Positions 35,935 through 48,964 of a stretch of DNA of 64,000 nucleotides are shown here, one piece after another. The DNA is from Lanius collurio. Taxonomy: Eukaryota; Chordata; Aves; Passeriformes; Laniidae. The stretch lies in NCBI GenBank assembly GCA_020086605.1, contig JACBWW010000004.1:39395630-39459629 (forward strand), written 5' to 3'. The position numbers and the translations under genes were made by a program. Under the pieces are notes generated by a model that was not told the DNA's origin, did not search any database, and saw only the letters and a list, made by a program, of their open reading frames with translations. Position 1 is the first letter of the stretch. Each line of letters starts with the position of its first letter.

Positions 35935-38900
35935 CTCATTTCAGAGAGATAATTGATACTGCTGCCAAAACACTCCCATAAAAAACACTTTGGAGTCTCC
36001 TCAGTACACACAAAAAAATAAGTTAACAAAAAAAGAGTAGCAAGCCCCCACTCAAAGGCCTGGTTTGCGAGACAGTTGCAGGAATTGATTTTGTTCTACC
36101 TATCCTCTCAAAAGACAAAGCACGGGATATCCTAGATGTGGATGGACCTGACACAATATTTGATCAAGGAGAGGCTTTATCTGGCTGCTTGCAGAGCTCC
36201 CTGGCCATCTGTGCACAGAAACTGTATGCTCTTGTTTTTGCAGTATTTATAAAGGGGAGAATTTCTCAGGTACTGCAGAAATGTTAGAGCTTTGTCCTAG
36301 TGAATCAGCACTGCTATGTTACATGAGCATCTTGATTCCATGCCATTTTCAAAACAATCTGTAATTCCTGGTAACCAAACATGAATTAGCAGGCTTCAAG
36401 TTGAGTGTTTCCTCCCACTTCTATCCAAGGAAAAGATATGTTTAGTATATACAATCTTATCAGATATTACTTCAACAGACTTGAACTTCCAGAAGAAGAT
36501 GACTCATTTGTTTCCAACACAAGTTAGAGATTTCTATGAACCACTAGACTCTTCAAGAAAAAAAAAAAAGCAGTATCTCACTGAGTCCTTTGGATTGCCA
36601 TCTTTGGAATTCCCACACACATTTATTAAGTAGCACCAAGTAAATCCAGATAAAGCCTGCATTTTATTCTTTCTATTTTCCCCATCTATACTCATTTAAT
36701 TCTTTTATGTCTTCTTTTTATGGCCAAAAAGGAATAAATGTGCAACACTTACTAGAGGAACATGTCACCTTATTTCTGGTTGCTGTCTTCATTCTGTGTT
36801 TCCTATGAGTTACTTGGGAAATTTTGTTTTCACATGAGGGAAAGAAATATTTATTTTATTTTTCAAGTACAGAAAATCATTACTTGATTGAACACTTGAG
36901 CAGGACTGTAAAGTTTAGAAGCACTATTGGGTGTATTTTGATCAACTTTCACTTCTTTATTATCAGTATAAGAAGGCCATCAGAAGGTTCTGGGATTCAG
37001 GTTTCTACAGAGTTTGAACCAGCAGCTAATTTTTAACTTATTTTGCTTATACATGTAAACATGTATTTACCAAGTCACCCCCACTGGACTGCTTTTGTAT
37101 GTCGTAACTCAGAGTAAAATTATTACCATCTAGTCAATGATATTATATTAATTTGCAAAAAATACTAAAATAAGATCGCTTCATACCTCTTTTGAGACTG
37201 TTATTTCAAACTATTTATAGGTTCAAGAAGACATCATTACACTTGTCCTGTATTCAGAACCTAACATTGCATTTTTCAGGAAATAAGTTTTGCACCATCC
37301 AAGTTCAGGTGTGTAAGTACCTAAATTAGGGATCAGCGGGGTTTCAAGAAAGGGATTCTGAGTATTTGTTAGCAATTTCTCTTTCTGCTGAAAACACATC
37401 ACCTAAGAACTTATATTGAGAGTCTTGGCTAGATTCTAAAGATCAATGGTGTAAATACCTTTTTATTAAAAGAAAAAAATTACACTTGCCCATATTACCT
37501 GGAAGCCTTTAAGAAAAGATTTAATTTTTTACAGAAGTAAAGGTTTGTTCTTCAGAATACCTGACTTTATAAAGCAATCTTCACTGAAAGACTGTACTTC
37601 TTACATTTTTACAAATAGTAGAAGGAGCTTATTATTCACCTAAAAATTTAATTCTCTAAATTTACAAATGCTGAGGTAAAACAAATAGATAGTTTTTCTT
37701 CAGATTAGTTCAAAGTTCTCTGTGTGTTTATTCTTTCTTTATTTCTTTCCTTCTTTCAGTTCAATTATTACTGAAAATTTACAGGCTTCATTTTCCCTAA
37801 ATAACTGAATAAAGCAAATTAAATTAATCAGAAAAAAAAAATCAGAAATATGCCTGTCAGGCAAGAAGCTTACTAGTTTTCTTGAATAATGTAATAATAT
37901 TTATCAAATAAGCTTTGTAGACAGTGAAAAAAAACAAGTATTATAAACTGTGAAAATACTTAATGCCTGTTCTTAATTAGAAATCTACAGAAATTTCATA
38001 AAGGTTTCTGTAATGAAGACTTGTAACAATGAAGACTTTCCTAGCATGATAAAAATAGGAGTAATTATGTTTATTCTTTTTCCAGTTGGTTGTTCTCTCT
38101 GTGTCTTGGGTATCATTAATAAATTATTGCAAAAAGAATTAATATCTGTAGCTGCAGAGTCTGGTGTGACCCATATGTTAACAAATAAATAGAGTAATAT
38201 GGGTTGTCTAAAGCTTTGCCTCCACTGTTAGGTAAAGATATGCACACATGCATAAAATAGACCTTTGCTTTTCCATCTGTTATTGGCTAACCAAAATGGC
38301 TTTTTCTAGTCTTTGACAGTTAGTAGATACAGACTCTGGTGAAGGTTGTAAGGAAATGTTTCACAATCAAACTCCTAAGATTGGAAAATTACACATTTTG
38401 ACAGACAACTCAGCTGCAAGATGATATTCTGTGGCAAGAAGAGTGTTTTCCCAATAGGAAGTTTTAAATTTTATAGGTTGTATACAGTATTTTGAATTAA
38501 GAACAACAGGTAGCTGAGGAAAGGTGGATTGGAGCAAGGTGAGAAGGGGTAAAGTTGTCTTTCTACTTGCAAATGTTTCTCTAGGCTACAGAAAAAGATA
38601 TTTAAACAGGAGTAAGATTTATTTTGCCCACCTTCCTTTAGGCAGCTGTGCTGAACTGCTCAGTTATCTTAGCTCCATTAAAGAGACTGCTTCAACATGT
38701 CCATGGGAACTTAGAGCATAAATCCATCTATCTGTAGATAACTGTGCACTTCAGGATGAGATGTATCATTTTCTTCTCTGGCTCTTTGTCTTTCAAATAT
38801 AATGACACCTTGAACAACAAGTTCTCATGTAAATATCTACAGAGCGGACAGGGAAGGTTATTTATTTACCCAGTGGTGAAAACAACATGCCAAATATAGT

Positions 38901-38998
38901 TACTTTATGGAAAATAGAATACCATATTTGTTTATAGGGGGAGGACTTTTGTGCTCTGCCAGCTTTAGGCTGTCTATTCTGATGTGTCACCTTTGTAG
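35935..38998. other. no recognised feature
   Basis: AT-rich single-copy-looking sequence. An A12 run lies at about 36558 and short poly-A stretches at 37829. No gene signature. Confidence 0.45.
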
Positions 38999-38999
38999 G

Positions 39000-39195
39000 T
39001 GTGCTGGTTTGGGCTGGGATAGATTTCATTTCCTTCATAGCAGCTCATATGTTTGAAAGCAGACCGTGTTCCAGCTATTGCTGAACAGTGTCTGCACAGA
39101 TCAGAGCTTTCTCTGCTTCTCATGGGAGTGTACAAGAAGCCTGGAGAGGGCCCAGCTGGGATAGCAGTCCCAAACTGCAATGTATGTTCAGTGTA
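39000..39195 (+). mobile_element. truncated ERVL-type LTR (5' part)
   Basis: It opens with TGTGCTGGTTTGGGCTGGGA, the conserved start of avian ERVL-type LTRs. It then follows the known U3 order through TTCATAGCAGCT, AGCTATTGCTGAACAGTG, TTTCTCTGCTTCTCATGG and GTACAAGAAGCCTGG. Similarity fades after about 39195, so the promoter and R/U5 parts are missing or diverged. There is no coding capacity. The minus-strand frame at 38974-39252 is a shadow. Confidence 0.75.
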
Positions 39196-41985
39196 TGTCA
39201 ATATTCTTAATATCTGATTGGTGTGACAGCCTATCTGCTCTGGCTTCCGCACTGACTTTGTTACAAAATTTGTTTACATGTAAATGTAGCCTCCTTTCGA
39301 AAATTTATGTTGATAACTATTTTAGGCCCTTGTAAGTAGAATCAGAACAGCAGTCAACTGTGATAGGAAGTACAGACTGCATGTTTTGTTAGCAGGCATT
39401 TATCCTCACTAATGAATGCAAGACTGAGGTGAAATTGGACTTCAGCTGAATGTGGAGAAAGATGATGAAGTAACAAATTAGAAAAGAATGTTGTCACAAT
39501 TTAGCTTATAATCTTCCAAGTTTTTTGTACTAACATTAAAACTGTATCTAGAGTCCCAGTGGCAAACAGCTGGTAAGGGCTTGCTGTTTGTATTTTAAGA
39601 GCTAAACTTGAAGCATTAGTGGTTGGAAGATTTCAGTGTGAGCTGTGGGGAAACAAAGCAAGTGCTTTGTCTGCCTTATTTAGCAGCAGACATCTTCTGA
39701 GTGATTGGAGAACTTCCCTTGACCTTCCTGCAAAGGAAAAATGAGACACCTCCTTTTCCTTTGCTCCTCTCACATCAACCAAGATGCCTCAGTTTTGAAT
39801 TAGATCATTTCAGGTTTCCACTGGGAAAAATAAATGCTTCAAGAGGAGGAACAAAATGGAAGAAGGATCATTGTCCCATCTGTTAAGTGGCAGGGTGTCT
39901 TTGACTAGACACTAATCAAAGTGGTTGTGTTTTCCTTATTTTATTCCTCTACCAGGCAAGCAAACTGAAAATGCAACAATAAGTAATACCCTTGCCAAGT
40001 GATTCTGAAAAATATTCTTTTTGATTAATCCTTTTTCTGTTACAGATTTCAACATGAAGAAAACTGATTTGTTAATAAAATGAAGCCGTTAAACCATTCA
40101 GTTGAAAAGAATTCATTTTATTGTTTCCATTCACGAATGTGGTTCCAAATTTCAAACTGTACTTGTTAAAATGTGGTTTTCCTTCTTCACTTGTAAGCCA
40201 GGTAACAAAAAATCAGATAATGAAAAAAAAATGATGAAAGGTTGTGCATAAAAGAGCATAACACATATAAGAACTGGTTTCTTTATTGTAAAGATCCTAT
40301 AGATACTGTGTGCATAATACCTTTTTAATGTATTTACTGTCATTTTTGAAGGCTAAGAAAAAACTTACCCTTTGAAGTGGCAGTTCTGTTTTTTTTTCAC
40401 ATGAGCCACAGATATTAGAAATAGCTAGATAATTTTCTATTCTATGATTTCTGTCACCACAGATATCTTCCTCTTGGTTTCTTTAAAGAGCATCACATTT
40501 TTCTGTCAGTTTTCACTGTGTGGCCTACAGTTAGAAAATGACATTCATGGTTTATATAAATGAAATTTACTCATTTTGTGTATATTTATGGTTAGCTTGC
40601 TTATTTTATTAGCATTTTATTCCTGCATTAACTCCTATTTGAAAAATGTATGTGATATTTAGGGAAATTTTAATGCTTTGAAAGACATTTCAATATTTAG
40701 AGTTGTCTAGAATATTTTTTATTAGACTTTTGTAAACTAAGACCTTTAAAATGCAATTGGTGTCAACCATGAAGCCTTGTGAGTCATTCTGAGCTATTAA
40801 GAAGCAGATTCATCTTTTCTCAATGTGGAATTTTTTAAACAAAGTGCTAATTCATAGAATGTTCAGAAAATACTAAATAGCAAAATAGTCCTCTCATCTG
40901 CAAAACCATCCCACTGTAATTGTGAATTACATTTGTTTTTGTGCACTTCCATGTATCCTGATCACTCTGTTTTCTAGATATTGCTTTATTGTTCAGTCTG
41001 GTTCACTGGATATTTTCCATATTGAGTTTTGCTGAAATAGTTCTCACCCTTTGCCTTTTTGTTTCCCTTTTGTTTGTTCTGAACTTCTCCCTCCCCATTC
41101 TGCAACCCCACCCTGGCAATGAAACTGCTCATAAAGCTTCAGTACTATATTGTATTAATACTCCTGGGAGTGTAGAACTCTTGTCCCAGTCATACATCAA
41201 TCAGTTCTCTTTAAATAAGCCTCACCTTTACAGCAAATGCAGTATGGGGAGGTGTTAACATCCAGCCTTCTTAATCAAGCCATGTTCAAACGGATTTTTT
41301 AAAAATAGATCCCTAAGTTTAGAGTTCTAACTCTGTATTAGGATACTTTAATATATTATTTGACTACCTGTGAATTCTAATTAGCCTCTTTGCATGAAAT
41401 ACTATCTTTTTGTAAATTTGTGATGCTTATTGTTTGCAGTTCCACACTCAGTTGAGATGGGACCAAAAATGCCCAAACGGTCAGCCTATATCCAAACTGA
41501 TTTAGGAACCATCTCCAAGCAGCTTCACCTTGTAACACTCATCAAGCACTTATAATTCATGCAATTTAAAACTGCTACAGTCAGATTTAAGAAAAAAACA
41601 AGATTACTGTTCCTTCCCTAAATACTACTGTGGAATGACACCCATTGTAACAATCTCCCGTTCATCCTCACTTACCCCTCTGTCAGAGATTTTTAAGACA
41701 AATAAGGAAGGATGTCTTTAGTTATTAGCATATGTCGAGTCATGAAAATTAATATGTATTTTCCAGTCTCAGTTACTGTTGGGATCGTTCCTTTGGCTTA
41801 GTTCCTATTTGCTGCACTGTTTTCAACAGAGCATGACCACAACTGCTCAGTGCTGTTGTTCCACATCTCCCTTGTCATGGTACACAAAGCTCCCTCTGTG
41901 TTTCTGCTCCTAAGGTGTGCAGACAGTTTGTCCCTGGTGAACCACAGCCAAAACAAGCATGCCCTCTCACTGAACTTTGTTTTTC
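39196..41985. other. no recognised feature
   Basis: AT-rich sequence without a recognised gene or repeat. The + frame 40989-41258 looks hydrophobic only because of its T-rich composition. Confidence 0.45.
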
Positions 41986-41989
41986 AGTC

Positions 41990-42165
41990 TTTTAACCACA
42001 GCTTCCCAGAGAAGTGATAGGAACACCACTCCTGGAAACATTTGAAAAATGTGTGAAGGTGGCACTTGGGGACGTGGTTTAGTGGTGCTGGGTGAACAGT
42101 TGGACCTCACCATATTAGAGGTCTTTTCCAGCCTTAACAACACTGTTGATAAGATGCATTCAGTG
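41990..42165 (+). mobile_element. CR1 LINE 3' end
   Basis: The stretch GTGGCACTTGGGGACGTGGT is followed by TTAGTGGTGCTGGGTGAACA and GGTCTTTTCCAGCCTTAACA. This is the standard CR1 3' untranslated end. The upstream bases (CCCAGAGAAGTGATAGGAAC) are the end of ORF2. It is a short 5'-truncated copy whose terminal ATTCTATG tail has decayed. Confidence 0.85.
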
Positions 42166-42169
42166 GTGT

Positions 42170-43830
42170 TGCTTTATCAACCATGACATTCACTGTGATG
42201 CAGCACATGAATAAAAGTGCATCATTTCAGTTGTATCTTTGTTAGGCTGCCGACAACCACAGCAGAGTAAAACCAGGAAAATTGGGAGAAGCTGTAATTA
42301 CCCAGACTGGCCTTTGAACACAGCACAGAAGTCTGCGGTGCATTCATGCAATGAGCATTATGAGATGTTGATGAGTGCATGTACACAGAACAGCTCGTTT
42401 GGGAACCCGGCCACAGGAGCTACTCCTCTTTCAGTGTCTGCCCAGTGCTTAACACAGCCCTAGCAGGCAGTCAGGCTGTAGCTTTTTGCCTTGCAGTGGG
42501 TGTTAGGTATGAAGCTCTCCACGTACCTTGACACTCTGTGCAGGTTATATGGTCCTGACTTCCCTCCAAGTCATTCAGCTGTATAGCAGCCTTTCCCTTA
42601 AAGCTGCCCTTGTCCTACACCTTTCACTTTTTGCTGCATATATTTCCCTTTCTGTAATTTTTCATTTATTCTTTTGCTTGGTGGTTTTTCAATTATCTGT
42701 GTATGTTTTCAACTTTGCCTTTTCTGTCATAGACATATTCCTGTCACAGAGGTTCATCTCTACTCTGTATTGAGTAAGTAAGCATTTGGATTCAGATCCC
42801 CTTCAGGTGCTTTGAATTTTAGGAAATTAAAATGTTGTTAGTATACATTGGGAAATACCTTTTTAAACAATATTTGGGATGTAAAATTCAACAATCCTTG
42901 GCACCAGTACTGAACCCTGTTTCATTTTTACCTGACTTCCTGCAACTTGTAACCCAAAACAGGCTGCCCTTCCTCATGGCTACAGCTTGAGAAGGGCAGC
43001 ATTGTCCATCCCCATGAGCCTATGACAGATACTACTGACCAAGGTGGGGGCTTATGGCAAGATCTATATTCTATCCATTTTCCATGAGTAAGCCTCATCA
43101 CAAAATAGAACCCACAATTTTGGAACTCTTCCATTATGAATGTCTGGCTACATAAAACGTAGCAGATGACAGCTTTAAGGTTTAGCTTTGTTATCTCCAG
43201 TTCCCAACACTGTTGTACCTCTTCCCAGATCTGAACACACAGAAATCTGGAAATGCAATTATTCCATCCTCATTGTCATCCATTTCATGGCATGCCTGTT
43301 GGACGGCTTATGCAATTAGGGAAAATGTTTGTGGCTCTAACCCTCAGTTACTTGTTGTATCTCATGATGAAGTTGTCCAGTGAAGGAACAGCCATGATAA
43401 TTTCCTTTCTATTGAGGGCTCGAAGGCTCCATCTTTTAGGCTGAGAATCTATCAGCCTGATTAATGCAATGGTTTATAGCCAAGTGTAGCAGCATGCACT
43501 ATCTGAGTGCTCTGCCAGCAAAAATCTTCTTCTGTGGACATGGGTGTATCATCAGAGTTAAACCTGCATCCAAGTGTAATAAAATCATTGACATTACTGA
43601 AAAGAAACTTGAGCTGGTGAATTCAGTTTTGTCAGAAGGGGAAGATCTGAGAAGTCCTGGGACTGAAAGGCAGACATGGAGCACTATGCACAGCTGATGC
43701 ATTGCAAAACACAGGCATAATCTGAGTTTGTGCTCTCAATTTAAGGACAGTTCACAGGAGGTTTGTGGAACATAGACAACAGGAAAACCAATGTTTAAGT
43801 CACCCAACCTTTGTTTAAGCAACATTGTGT
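42170..43830. other. no recognised feature
   Basis: No gene or repeat recognised. Frames at 42528-42773 and 43464-43697 have no signature. Confidence 0.45.
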
Positions 43831-43833
43831 TTA

Positions 43834-44505
43834 GAATCATAGAATCACCAAGTTGGAAAAGATCACCAAGACCATCAGGTCCAGCCATTAACCCAGTACT
43901 TCTGTGTCCCCTGCTAAATTACAGCAAATGCTGCACTCACACCTTTTTTGATCACCTCCAGGGACAGTGATTCTACTACTTCCCCAGGCAGCCTATTATA
44001 GAAAAGATTTTTCCTAATATCCAATCTAAAACTCCCCTGGTGCAATTTGAGGCCATTTCCTCTTATTCTATGACTTGTTACCTGGGAGAAGAGGCCAACC
44101 AACCCCCACCAGTCTGCAATCTCCTTTCAGGCAGCTGTAGAGAGGGATAAGGTCTCCCCTGAGCCTCCTTTTCTCCAGGATAAACATCCCCAGCTCCCTC
44201 AGCTGCTCCTCACAAGACTTCTGCTCCCGACCCCTCCCCAGCTCCGCTGCCCTCCTCTGGACACACTCCAGCCCCTCGGTGTTCTCCCTGCAGTGAGAGG
44301 CCCGAAACTGGACACAGAATTCAAGGCGTGGTCTCACCAGTGCTGAGTACAGGGGGACAATCACTGCCCTGGTCCTGCTGGCCACACTCTTCCTGATATG
44401 GGCCGGGGTGCCATTGGCTTTCTCAGCCACCTGGGCACTGCTTGGCTTGTGTTCAGCAGCTGTCACCCACCCCGCTTCATCCAGCCTGACACTTCCACAT
44501 CTCAC
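43834..44505 (-). mobile_element. CR1 LINE fragment, ORF2 C-terminus and 3' end
   Basis: The 3' tip lies at the low-coordinate end (on + TAGAATCATAGAATCACC at 43834). The minus frame 44505-44068 reads [18 protein letters not shown], then [20 protein letters not shown] and [20 protein letters not shown]. The frame 44102-43914 continues it with [20 protein letters not shown] and [13 protein letters not shown]. This is the CR1 ORF2 C-terminus joined to its own 3' end, the usual outcome of 5'-truncated insertion. One frameshift separates the two frames. It is better preserved than the other CR1 copies in the window. Confidence 0.92.
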
Positions 44506-47500
44506 TGCAACCTCTTCCAGGTCTCACGAGCCTTACCTGGTTACATCACCATGGACAAGCCAGCCTGTCAGCCTTGCCAGCCTTTACTAACCTGCTCCTT
44601 TTTCATCCCACAGCAGGAATTCACTGCACTCAGCACAGTCCCTGGCTGATTATGCAGTGAGGCCACGTCACAGAAGCCCACCCAGCACAGACATGTTACT
44701 TCCTCTAACTACTGCTTCTGCAAGAACTGTGGATGAACAGAAGAATAACAGCAGCACAGAAGCAAACAACTGCTAAGGACTCCCTTTAAGACCTCTCTAA
44801 GTTAATTTTTGAACAGTGAATATCTTGTCCAAACCAAGATTTGCAACAGAAGGATTAAAAGAAAGATTGCAAATAGTTATTGTAAAACATGGGTAATATG
44901 AGTCCTGATCCAAGCTCAAAATATCTACAGACATAAAATATAGGAGAGGTATGTTCTTGAATCTATTATCTTTGAATTAAGGAATAGAAATTTCTGAGAT
45001 ATTTTAAAGTCTTAGGAGAAAGGAAAAAATAAATCTTATTTTGAATTCTAGAACACCATTTCTGGAATAGTTTTGTGAGGCAGGGGAGTGGTACAAATGC
45101 AATCAGGTCATAATGCAGCTCTGTTTCATTTGCTATAGCAATTTTGAGTAACATAATTGCACGATGACTCTTTTTGCTTTTTGCTAATGAAATCTATCCT
45201 TTGAAGACTGTATTCTGATACACAAATTTTTACCTATGTCACAGATAACAAATGTATCTTCATATGATATAAAAAGGAGAAAATAAGTTTCTTGTGCAGC
45301 TTGGAGTCTGAATTGGGGTTTTTCTGTCCTAGATACATTTAGCCTTATTTTTGCTGTACACTTTTAAAAGATTTTTTTTGCATTGCTACCACCTAATGGT
45401 CATAATGTCTTGTCTTAACTCTAATGGTAGTAATTTTGTCTCACTCATGTCCAGCTTTCAGACAGAAATCATACAATAGCTTTTGTCTTTTTATAAGAAA
45501 GTAGAATAGTAGTAAAATACTAAAATTACTGCCAGACTTTCATCACCCATTTTTTCTATTTGCATAGTAAAGTCTTTTTTCTTCAGTGTTCCTGAAATTC
45601 TAATGATAAAGAGGGTTATGATTAATTTTCAGATAGAATAACCCTTTTCTAAATGCATACTGCTCAATAAATGAACAAGCTGCTTACAGTAATTAAAGTA
45701 ATGTCATGCTGTGCTCAAATTGCTTGTGCTAATAAAGCTAATTGGCAACAGCACGCATTAACTGTGATTAGTCATATGCATCTAATGTCATCACCAGTGC
45801 CTATAATTTTCTACACAGAGGGAATTTCACATCTGTTTTAAATCACTTGTCTGTTGCCTGCTTTGGTGTTTTCTGATATTATTGAATCAGAGATTCTTTT
45901 ACTACAATAGATGATTTTAAAAGTCGATTTTCTTTTTTCAGACAAAGAACTACGTAGTAGAGAATAAGATATGAAGCCTTTCCAAGTCATTTATTCAGAA
46001 GTAAGTGTTTGATTTCAGTTAAATTAGCAAATCTGAATCTTCCTTCTTTTGCATATAGTCTGATGTTCTCTTCAACAGAGCATAGATTATTTGCAACAGA
46101 ACATTCATTTCTCAATTTAGACTGCACACTGTATTTCCCCATAAAATGGATGAGTCAAAAGATCCTTTTTGTATTTGTTTTGGAAATTTACAAGTAATCA
46201 TTTTCAGGAAGACAAGCTTTTGCACCCTACACTAACTCTTATCTGTAAATAGAACAATAATTATTTGCTTTGTCAATCCAAAAAGATAAATGTTAAATTA
46301 TCAAGAATCAGGGTGCTGAAGATGGAGTTTTAGACACCAAAATTATCCAATAATTCATACAAGTGTTTTTCTTGAGTTACATTTACTAGACTTCTCCAGT
46401 TTGCATAGTTTTCTCTGTTGAAATGGGTACATTTTTCTAGAAACACAAAAATGTTCTCCATTTCTCCAGCTGTGACTTTTTCCTGTGATGAATGGAGTAA
46501 ATATTTCATGTGTTAATCTGTTTGCTACAGTTCTTAGTTTGCTTTTGTCCAGCTGCTTGGATTTATTGATTTATGTTTAGTTGATGTTTGGCCTTACAGC
46601 TCACAGTTTCATGGCCTGCATAAAAATGTGGAGCTGTCCTGTCACCTCAGGATCAGCAAAGGCAAACCAACCCACCCCAGCTTACACAGAGAGGTGTCTC
46701 AATGAAAGCAAAGGGAACATGTGCTCTATGAATAGCTCTAGGGATCTCTCTCTTTTTTTACAGCAATTTACCTGACTTCTGCCACTTCAGATTTCAGTTC
46801 TATGTCCATTATTCAAAACGTTACCTAGCTGATTGCAATTTCTCTTTTTTATCCCATTTCAGAGTATGATCAGGTCATGACTTTTTCTCATCATTTTTCA
46901 TTTTCTAAGACTAAGTTCCAGATGTACTCATAAAAATCCTCATAAATTTGGGATTTGACATGATTTTACTCATATGCCTCAATGTGACCCAGCTCTGTGG
47001 TTAATGCAATGATAATATCAGCACTCTTTCATAGAAGAATCTTTACAACAAAACTTAATTTTAAAGAGGTAAAGAGCTTGATCTTTACCCATAACAAAAC
47101 ATCCAATTCTGAGTCAGTTTCAATTTATTGGATAGTTTTGCTTATGTAGACCACAAATGGTTTCATTTTATTGGGGTTTTTGAGAGATCCAGTAAAAATC
47201 AAGGATACACATTTGAAATCACATCTAGAACTGCAGGTATTAACTTTCATTTTATCAGATGAGAACATCAACTTCATGATACCTTTTTTTAATTATCTAA
47301 GCAACTTGTTTGTGAGCTCAGAGGGCAGCTCTCACATGACTCACTTTTACCTATGTGAGTGAGCAGCTGCATGGTATTTAGCTTCTGGCTGCAGTTAAGC
47401 CATGCCAAGTCCGAAGATTCTAGGGTTTTTTCATTTTTGACTTGGATAACTTTACAAGTTCCCAGAGCCCTTGTAAAAACAGCAGTACTTGTATTTTAAG

Positions 47501-48964
47501 AAATAGTAATCCTGTTTGCTTGGGCACAAAAATCACAATCACACAAATCTGTGAAATCTCTAAAAAAAACCCAAGCTTTTACCCATGTATACCCTGGAGT
47601 ACTTTGCATTTGTTTTTTGAGCTCATCAGCACCACTAAAAACCAGTTCACTCTTTATTTCCAATACAGTGAACTCAGATACTTACAAACACTGTCCAGTG
47701 AGCACAGTAAGACTCCTGGTCTTGTGGGTGACTGGGCATAGGTGGTTAGGGAGAATGTTTTATAATTGAAGACTTCAGGACCCAAGTTCAGCTACTCTCC
47801 ACTACAGAAGTTTACTGTGATCCAAAAGGCAAAGAGAGCGCACATGATCATATAAAATGCAACCACAAAAATAACTGATGTTGAGACATGATGAAGAGAA
47901 ACTACTTAGTCTGTAACCAGAAGACACATTGCAATGGCAGGAACAAGTTTAAGTTTCTCATGTTTGCTTTCAGGGGGTTTGGGTGGATATTCTGCATTGG
48001 TTAAGACGGTGGTGCATTTGTTGTAATCTGCCTTCTAGAGGGTCAAAAGTCCTCTGACATCAGTGCTGCCTGTCAAGGGCAGAATAGAGAGTAACTGGCT
48101 TTGGTTGATAAATGCTACTTTGTACTAAAGAAGCAGAAAATCACAGAAATAGGGCCTATTTTTATGGGATTTTAGGGATACCAAGATAATAATAAGTAAG
48201 TATAGGCTGTAATAAAGAATAAAATTAGAAAATAAGCAGATAAACGCAATCTTTTTGGCAAACATGGAAAGTTAAAGAGAAGTTGTGCCCCACAGACTTG
48301 TGAGGTTCAGTACTATAAATGGAGTTGTGACTTGTAAAGCTAATCCTAACAACAGAAGCAGAACACACATTTAAATTTGTTTTTTAAAATTATTGATCAG
48401 AATTCATATGCATCTGAGGCACTTTATTGGCATGGTGCTACTTTAAGATTTCATAGGATAGTTACTCAATTCCTTTTAGCTTTTCTAGTCATTGATTCAT
48501 CTTGTTTGTCCTGCTCAGTTTGAAAGCTTTATGATTCTTGCCCTCACTTTGGATTTTACATTCTATAAAGTTACTTACCAGCCTAACAGGTAGTAGAGCA
48601 GTAAGGGGCAAGTTGACCGACCTGAGAAGGAAATGCAGGTCTCTCACAACTCATTCTTGTGTAAGTGCTGTTCAGTGTTAAAGAATATCACTTATTTGTA
48701 CTTAATGTTCTGCTGACTAGGAAGCAGGAAATTTGAAAGTATATATAATTATGAAGTTGGTCTTTCTCTTGCCTTCCTCAACACAAAGTCAATCTGTTGT
48801 CATAAGGATGGAGGAATGGGAGTATTCTAGGGAGTGAAAAGGTGTTTTTGAGAAAGGACTGTCTGTATTGTTCAGTTTTAGTTAACGTAATTACATCATT
48901 ACACATGCCAGCTATTTCCCTAGGCTTTCCTGATAACCAGTGGAGAGACAGGTTCCTCTAGAGC
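44506..48964. other. no recognised gene; includes a candidate enhancer
   Basis: AT-rich sequence between a CR1 and an LTR. The segment 45650-45830 is listed separately. An exon-like non-coding segment at 45942-46000 has a good acceptor and GTAAGT donor but no open frame. Confidence 0.45.
45650..45830. promoter_or_regulatory. candidate conserved enhancer upstream of GAL
   Basis: A dense run of homeodomain cores (TAATTAAAGTAATG, AAGCTAATTGG, GCATTAACTGTGATTAG) is joined to a POU/octamer-like CATATGCATCTAAT. There is no open frame, repeat motif or homopolymer. It lies 17 kb upstream of the GAL start. Mammalian GAL has a distal enhancer (GAL5.1) about 42 kb upstream, and avian intergenic regions are usually shorter, so position is compatible. 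Homology is not shown. Confidence 0.25.

Noticed and set aside
35365..35981. + strand frames of 64-107 residues
   Set aside because: They are antisense shadows of the CR1 endonuclease domain on the minus strand.
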